Source: GMQP-bins7 sp963776565 (lineage in GTDB: Bacteria; Actinomycetota; Thermoleophilia; Gaiellales; Gaiellaceae). Taken from it: a stretch of 64,000 nucleotides of DNA. The stretch lies in assembly GCA_963776565.1 (NCBI GenBank), contig CAVZNF010000006.1, forward strand, positions 1-64,000. The letters are read 5' to 3'. The first letter of the stretch is position 1. Each line of letters opens with the position of its first letter. This document shows, piece after piece, positions 59,518 through 64,000 of this stretch. Position numbers and translations under genes: made by a program. The notes beneath the pieces are model-generated. The model was not told the DNA's origin, made no database searches, and was given only the letters and a program-made list of their open reading frames with translations.

Positions 59518-62460
59518 GTGACGACGTTCGCCATACGCGGCATCCTTAGCCGCAAGCTCCGCACCGCGCTGACCGCCATCGCGATCGTCCTGGGCGTCGC
59601 GATGGTCTGCGGGACGTACGTCCTGACGGACTCGATCTCGCAGGCGTTCGACGCGATCTTCGCGTCCACGTATGAGAACACCGACGCGGTGGTCACGGGC
59701 AAACGTGCGTTCACGGGAAGCGATAACGGCGACGCCGTGAACCCCTCCTTCGACGAGTCGCTTCTCCCCAAGGTGCAGGCTCTCCCGGACGTCGCCGCAG
59801 CGCTCGGCGGCGTTCAGGGCGATGCCCACCTGATCGGCGAGAACGGGAAGGCGATCGTCTTCGGCGGCGCGCCGAACATCGGCTTCAGCGTCGATCCGTC
59901 GCAGCCGCAGTTCAACTCGCTGACCCTCGTGAACGGCTCGTGGCCCGGCCATGACGAGCTCGTCGTCGACGAGTCGACGGCCGGGAAGAAGGACCTCCAG
60001 GTCGGCCAGACGATCGGCGTGCAGTCGAGGGGACAAGTCGAGACGTTCCGGATCTCGGGGATCGCGCGCTACGGCGCCGTGTCCTCGATCGGCGGGGCGA
60101 CGCTCGCCGGCTTCGACCTCCCGACGGCGCAGAGCCTCTTCGACAAGGTCGGCCAGCTCGACCAGATCCGCATCTCCGCGAAGTCCGGCGTCTCGCCGGA
60201 GCAGCTCGTCGCCGAGGTGAAGGAGATCCTGCCGAAGGACACGCAGGTGAAGACGGGCACGGCGCAGGCCTCCAGCGACGCCAGCGACACCACCGATTTC
60301 CTGTCAGTCCTCCAAAAGATCCTGCTCGGATTCGGCCTCGTCGCGCTCTTCGTCGGCGCGTTCGTGATCGCCAATTCGCTCTCCATCACGATCGCGCAAC
60401 GTACGCGCGAGTTCGCCACGCTTCGGACGATTGGAGCCTCGCGGCGCCAGGTCCTCAACTCCGTAATCGTCGAGGCGTTCGTCGTCGGGGTCGTCGCCTC
60501 GCTCGTCGGTCTGCTCCTCGGCCTCGGCCTGGCGAAGGGGTTGTTCAAACTGTTCGATGCCGCCGGGCTCACGCTCCCCAACAACGGGTTGACGCTGGAG
60601 ACGCGGACCATCGTGGTCTCGCTTGCCCTTGGGATCCTCGTCACGCTGCTGGCGAGCGTCTATCCCGCTTTGCGGGCGACGATGGTCCCGCCGATCGCGG
60701 CTGTGCGCGAAGGAGCGACACTCCCGAGCGAACCGCTCGACGCCATCCGGGGGACCGTCAGAGCCATCGCCGTGACGGCGGCCGGCGTGGCAACGCTGGC
60801 GTTGGCGATCACCGCGAAGCCCGGCGCGACGATCGTCACCGTCGTGCTCGCAGTCGTCTGCATGATCGTCACGCTCTTCGGTTGCGCGCTGTTTCCGTCG
60901 AGAACCGTCGGGGCGCTGGTATCCGGCGGGCTCGGCCTCGCAGCTCTTGTCTTCGGCCTGTTCGGCTCGGGTCTCGGAGCGACTCGAGTCCTTCTCTGGA
61001 TCGGCGTCGGAGTGCTTCTCGTCTTCTTCGGGTTCGCACGTGTGGCGACCCCGCTCATCCCCGGGCTCTCGTCGTTCATGTCCCCGATCGCACGCTGGTC
61101 CGTCTTCGCACTCAACGTCGTGGTCTGGCCGTTCTTCACGTTCCCGTACTGGTGCTTGCGGTACGCCTTCTGGGGCCCGGGGGCCGGGTGGAAGCGCGTG
61201 CTCGCCTTCTTTGTCGGTGCCTGGAACCTGATCCTGCTCGTGATCGTCGTCCTGATGGCGATTCGCAAACTGCTGACGAGCTGGAGACCGGAATGGCCTG
61301 CCGACTTCCCGGGTGTGATCCCGGACGGCTCCACGAGTCGGGTCGGGCGCGAGAACGCGCGACGGAATCCGCAGCGGACGGCATCGACGGCGGCGGCGCT
61401 GATGATCGGCCTCGCTCTTGTGACACTCGTCGCGACTCTCGCCTCCGGGATCATCAAGCCGTTCAAGGACGCCGTCGACCAACTGTTCGTCGCGGACTAT
61501 GCGATTACCGCCCAGAACGACTTCGACCCGATCCCGCCGAGCGCGGCGAAGGCCGCGGCGAAGGTTCCGGGAGTCGTCGCGATCGCGAGCGTTCGGGCTG
61601 GCGACGGCGCTGTCCTCGACAACGGCCACACGACCGTGATCACCGTGACCGGGGCCGAGTCGCAGACGAGCAAGGTCATCACCCTCGACTGGCAGGACGG
61701 CTCGCCGTCGACGATCGACCACCTCGGTGTGAACGGCGCCGTCGTGAGCAAGGCCTACGCGAAGGACCACGACCTCACGGTCGGGTCGCCGATCGTCGTC
61801 TTGACACCCACCGGCCAGGTGCTCCCTCTCGTGATCAAGGGCGTCTTCGCCCCGCCGAGGGGCGGGTCGCCGTTCGGCAACGTAACCGTGTCGAGCACGA
61901 CGTTCGACTCGCACTGGCAGCAGCCGCTCAACCTCTTCACGTTCATCACGATGCGGGACGGCGTCACGGACGCCAACACGACCGCGCTCACGGACGCCCT
62001 GAAGGACTTCCCCAACGCGAAGGCGCAGACGCGACAGCAGTTCACAGACAATCAGATCGCCGGGTTCACCACCGTCTTGAACATCATCTACGTGCTCCTC
62101 GCGCTCTCCGTCGTCGTCAGCTTCTTCGGGATCGTCAACACCCTCGTGCTCACGGTCTATGAGCGCACGCGCGAGCTCGGGATGTTGCGAGCAATCGGCA
62201 TGACGCGGCGCCAGGTGCGGCGGATGATCAGGCATGAGAGCGTGATGACCGCGCTCATCGGCGCAGCCCTGGGGATCGCCCTCGGCCTGCTCCTCGGCGG
62301 ACTGTTGGCCTTCCGCGTGGAGGAGATCGTTTTCGCCGTACCGTGGCTCCAGCTCGTCGTCTTTACGATCGCTGCGATCGTCGTTGGCATCATCGCGGCG
62401 ATCCTCCCGGCGCGCCGCGCCGCAAAGCTCGATCCGCTCGAAGCTATCGCGTACGAATGA
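59518..62460 (+). CDS. FtsX-like ABC permease (two FtsX domains)
   Basis: 980 residues, GTG 59518. Membrane start RTALTAIAIVLGVAMVCGTY, then a large extracytoplasmic domain. First FtsX domain: LSITIAQRTREFATLRTIGA, SRRQVLNSVIVEAFVVGVVA. A middle block of membrane segments (VTVVLAVVCMIVTLFGCALF, VVWPFFTFPYWCLRYAFW) and a second extracytoplasmic domain (VGRENARRNPQRTASTAAAL at its start) follow. The second FtsX domain is VVVSFFGIVNTLVLTVYERT, RELGMLRAIGMTRRQVRRMI, ending LPARRAAKLDPLEAIAYE. Double-FtsX permeases without a separate partner move or extract lipids/peptides; the cargo is unknown. Overlaps the CoA-transferase gene end by 17 bases on the other strand. Confidence 0.88.
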   Translation: MTTFAIRGILSRKLRTALTAIAIVLGVAMVCGTYVLTDSISQAFDAIFASTYENTDAVVTGKRAFTGSDNGDAVNPSFDESLLPKVQALPDVAAALGGVQGDAHLIGENGKAIVFGGAPNIGFSVDPSQPQFNSLTLVNGSWPGHDELVVDESTAGKKDLQVGQTIGVQSRGQVETFRISGIARYGAVSSIGGATLAGFDLPTAQSLFDKVGQLDQIRISAKSGVSPEQLVAEVKEILPKDTQVKTGTAQASSDASDTTDFLSVLQKILLGFGLVALFVGAFVIANSLSITIAQRTREFATLRTIGASRRQVLNSVIVEAFVVGVVASLVGLLLGLGLAKGLFKLFDAAGLTLPNNGLTLETRTIVVSLALGILVTLLASVYPALRATMVPPIAAVREGATLPSEPLDAIRGTVRAIAVTAAGVATLALAITAKPGATIVTVVLAVVCMIVTLFGCALFPSRTVGALVSGGLGLAALVFGLFGSGLGATRVLLWIGVGVLLVFFGFARVATPLIPGLSSFMSPIARWSVFALNVVVWPFFTFPYWCLRYAFWGPGAGWKRVLAFFVGAWNLILLVIVVLMAIRKLLTSWRPEWPADFPGVIPDGSTSRVGRENARRNPQRTASTAAALMIGLALVTLVATLASGIIKPFKDAVDQLFVADYAITAQNDFDPIPPSAAKAAAKVPGVVAIASVRAGDGAVLDNGHTTVITVTGAESQTSKVITLDWQDGSPSTIDHLGVNGAVVSKAYAKDHDLTVGSPIVVLTPTGQVLPLVIKGVFAPPRGGSPFGNVTVSSTTFDSHWQQPLNLFTFITMRDGVTDANTTALTDALKDFPNAKAQTRQQFTDNQIAGFTTVLNIIYVLLALSVVVSFFGIVNTLVLTVYERTRELGMLRAIGMTRRQVRRMIRHESVMTALIGAALGIALGLLLGGLLAFRVEEIVFAVPWLQLVVFTIAAIVVGIIAAILPARRAAKLDPLEAIAYE

Positions 62461-63643
62461 CCCTGTCGCGCGCGAGTTCGGCGATCTCCATTTCTGAGTA
62501 GCCGATCTCGCCGAGGATCTCGGCCGTGTGCTCGCCGAGCGCGGGCGGGGGCGAGCGATGGTGTGCGCGCACGCGATCGAACGAGAGCGGGAGCGCCGGC
62601 AGGCGCAGATCTTGGATCGTCGCGTGCTCGAGCGGCTGGAGGATGCCCAGTGCCCGTGTCTGCTCAGCGTCGGCTACGTCGGCGACATCCGCCACGGGCG
62701 CGGCCGGGACTCCGGCTGCCGTCAGCCGGTCGCGCCAGTCGGCCGTGTCACGCTCTCGGAGGCGCACCGACACGAGTGCGACGAGCGCCTCCCGGTTCCG
62801 CACGCGATCCGGGTTCGTCCGGAAGCGCTCGTCCGTGACGAGCTCGGGGAGCTCGAGCGCTTCGCACAGCAGGCCGAAGATGCGATCGTTTCCGCCTGCG
62901 ACCATCAGCTCGCCGTCGCGGGTGGGGAAGACCTGGTACGGCGCGACCATCGGAAACGTCGTTCCCTGTCCGGTCGGAACCGTTCCATCTGCGAGGTAGC
63001 CGACCAGGTGGTACCCGATGTAGCCGAGGGCTGTCTCGTAGAGCGACGAGTCGACCACGGTGCCGCGGCCGGTCTTCTCACGTTCGAGCAGCGCTGAGAC
63101 GATCCCGAGGGCGGACCACATGCCCGTCCCCATGTCGATGAGTGACGACCCCACACGAACTCCCGGACGCCCCGGCTCTCCGGTCATGCTGATGAGGCCA
63201 CCCGCCGCTTGCATGAGGGCGTCGTATCCGGGCTCGTCCGCGAGCGGGCCGACATGGCCGTACGCGCCGACCGAGCAGTAGACGAGCCGGGGGTTGCGAT
63301 CCCTCAAGATCTCTACGCCGAGACCGAGCCGCTCCGCCAGGCCGGGTCGGAGGCTCTGGAGGAAGACGTCTGCGTTCTCCGCGAGCCGCAGCACGATCTC
63401 GCGCCCGCGCTCGTCGCTCAGCGACACGGCGAGCGAGCGCTTCCCGGCGTTCACGGCGAGGAACATCGCGCTCTCTCCGTTCCAGAACGGCGGACCCCAG
63501 GCACGGCCGTCGTCTCCCGTATCGGGCCGCTCGACCTTCACGACATCTGCACCGAGCGCCGCGAGGATCTCGGCGCAGTACGGCCCGGCGATCGACGTCG
63601 TCACGTCGATTACACGCGTGCCGTGGAGTGGGAGGAAGGCCAT
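62444..63643 (-). CDS. Class III (CaiB/BaiF) CoA transferase
   Basis: 399 residues from ATG 63643: FLPLHGTRVIDVTTSIAGPY, GADVVKVERPDTGDDGRAWG (RxxW active region), FLAVNAGKRSLAVSLSDERG, SLIDMGTGMWSALGIVSALL, VDSSLYETALGYIGYHLVGY, APYQVFPTRDGELMVAGGND. Moves CoA between carboxylic acids, e.g. carnitine, formyl- or bile-acid type CoA esters; the substrate is unknown. An upstream in-frame start (63700) overlaps the DedA gene and is rejected. Confidence 0.87.
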   Translation of the reverse strand: MAFLPLHGTRVIDVTTSIAGPYCAEILAALGADVVKVERPDTGDDGRAWGPPFWNGESAMFLAVNAGKRSLAVSLSDERGREIVLRLAENADVFLQSLRPGLAERLGLGVEILRDRNPRLVYCSVGAYGHVGPLADEPGYDALMQAAGGLISMTGEPGRPGVRVGSSLIDMGTGMWSALGIVSALLEREKTGRGTVVDSSLYETALGYIGYHLVGYLADGTVPTGQGTTFPMVAPYQVFPTRDGELMVAGGNDRIFGLLCEALELPELVTDERFRTNPDRVRNREALVALVSVRLRERDTADWRDRLTAAGVPAAPVADVADVADAEQTRALGILQPLEHATIQDLRLPALPLSFDRVRAHHRSPPPALGEHTAEILGEIGYSEMEIAELARDRVIRTR

Positions 63644-63677
63644 CGGGGGATCATCGCCGCTCTGCGAGGATGAGCGA

Positions 63678-64000
63678 GTGCCGAGCTGGCTCGACTTCAA
63701 CCAGATCGCCGACTGGGTCTCCGGCGCGTGGTGGAGCTACTTCGTGATCTTCGGCGTGTCGGCGGTCGACGCGTTCTTCCCACTCGTTCCCAGCGAGACG
63801 GTCGTGATTCTCGGCGGGAACCTCGCCGCGTCAGGCGACATGAGCCTCCCACTCGTGATGGTCGCTGCGGCTGCTGGTGCGATCGTCGGCGACAACATCT
63901 GCTTCGCTCTCGGCTCGCTCGTCGGCGAGCGCACGGTCAAGCGCTGGTTCAGCGGCCAGAAGTCGCAGGCGCGACTCCTCTGGGCCGAGCGCATGCTGGA
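63678..64000 (+). CDS. DedA/SNARE-associated membrane protein (partial)
   Basis: Runs off the end of the window. GTG 63678: VPSWLDFNQIADWVSGAWWS, YFVIFGVSAVDAFFPLVPSE, TVVILGGNLAASGDMSLPLV, MVAAAAGAIVGDNICFALGS, TVKRWFSGQKSQARLLWAER. The FxPxxPSE and GDxxxFxLG patterns fit DedA-family proteins linked to lipid scrambling (undecaprenyl phosphate or lipid recycling). Only the N-terminal part (about 107 residues) is present. Confidence 0.82.
   Translation, partial: MPSWLDFNQIADWVSGAWWSYFVIFGVSAVDAFFPLVPSETVVILGGNLAASGDMSLPLVMVAAAAGAIVGDNICFALGSLVGERTVKRWFSGQKSQARLLWAERML

Noticed and set aside
60304..62235. 643-codon minus-strand open frame
   Set aside because: Opposite the FtsX-like permease; His/Asp/Arg-rich without motifs.

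Overview
The window is high-GC DNA that reads best as an actinobacterial chromosome, most like the Thermoleophilia (Gaiellales/Solirubrobacterales). That placement is inference from gene content: F420-type PPOX flavoproteins, NrtR beside nadBCA, DUF3618 and holin-like membrane proteins, GTG starts and tight ATGA/GTGA overlaps. No 16S or single-copy phylogeny was possible. A dominant feature is the number of apparent single-base frameshifts, including in housekeeping genes (serS, nadA, the pot ABC genes). They look more like sequence or assembly errors than biology, so many gene models below are reconstructed across frames.

Layout. 0-2.25 kb: an IS91-family transposase, a damaged tyrosine recombinase and a second transposase tail. 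2.3-6.0 kb: a glycosyltransferase, a nucleotidyltransferase-like protein and an ABC exporter pair. 6.1-13.2 kb: a RiPP island of lasso-peptide type. It holds a putative precursor peptide, two PqqD/RRE-type B1 proteins, a transglutaminase-like B2 leader protease, an asparagine-synthetase-like cyclase, an HPr-kinase-like protein and three 2OG-Fe(II) oxygenases, bracketed by one ECF sigma gene and the C-terminal fragment of another. 13.2-15.9 kb: a membrane-anchored Asn/Gly-rich protein and an O-antigen ligase/polymerase. 16.1-17.5 kb: a tyrosine integrase next to tRNA-Ser(TGA).

17.6-32.7 kb: serS, a cytochrome c lipoprotein, a cupin/metallo-hydrolase pair, a copper operon (operator, copZ, copA, csoR), a DMT transporter, a winged-helix protein, two alpha/beta hydrolases, a PrnB-like protein, a secreted GH16 enzyme, a tandem HD-GYP/LuxR protein and small membrane proteins. 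32.8-43.3 kb: flavin and SDR oxidoreductases, a large LuxR (LAL) ATPase regulator, a tRNA-Ala carrying a 4-nt duplication, rsgA, an epimerase and azlCD.

43.4-47.6 kb: NrtR, divergent from nadB-nadC-nadA, the de novo NAD module. 47.7-57.4 kb: a BNR-repeat protein with a ThiS/MoaD-like partner, then a saccharopine-dehydrogenase-like gene divergent from an aldehyde dehydrogenase-potADBC-class III aminotransferase operon, consistent with polyamine uptake and catabolism. 57.4-64 kb: an EgtB-like protein lacking two iron-ligand histidines, a MacB/FtsX-type ABC system, a class III CoA transferase and the start of a DedA protein.

The most interesting system is the 6.6-13.1 kb RiPP island: a complete lasso-type gene set (A, two B1, B2, C, kinase) interleaved with three separate 2OG-Fe(II) oxygenases, which I do not recognise as a described arrangement.
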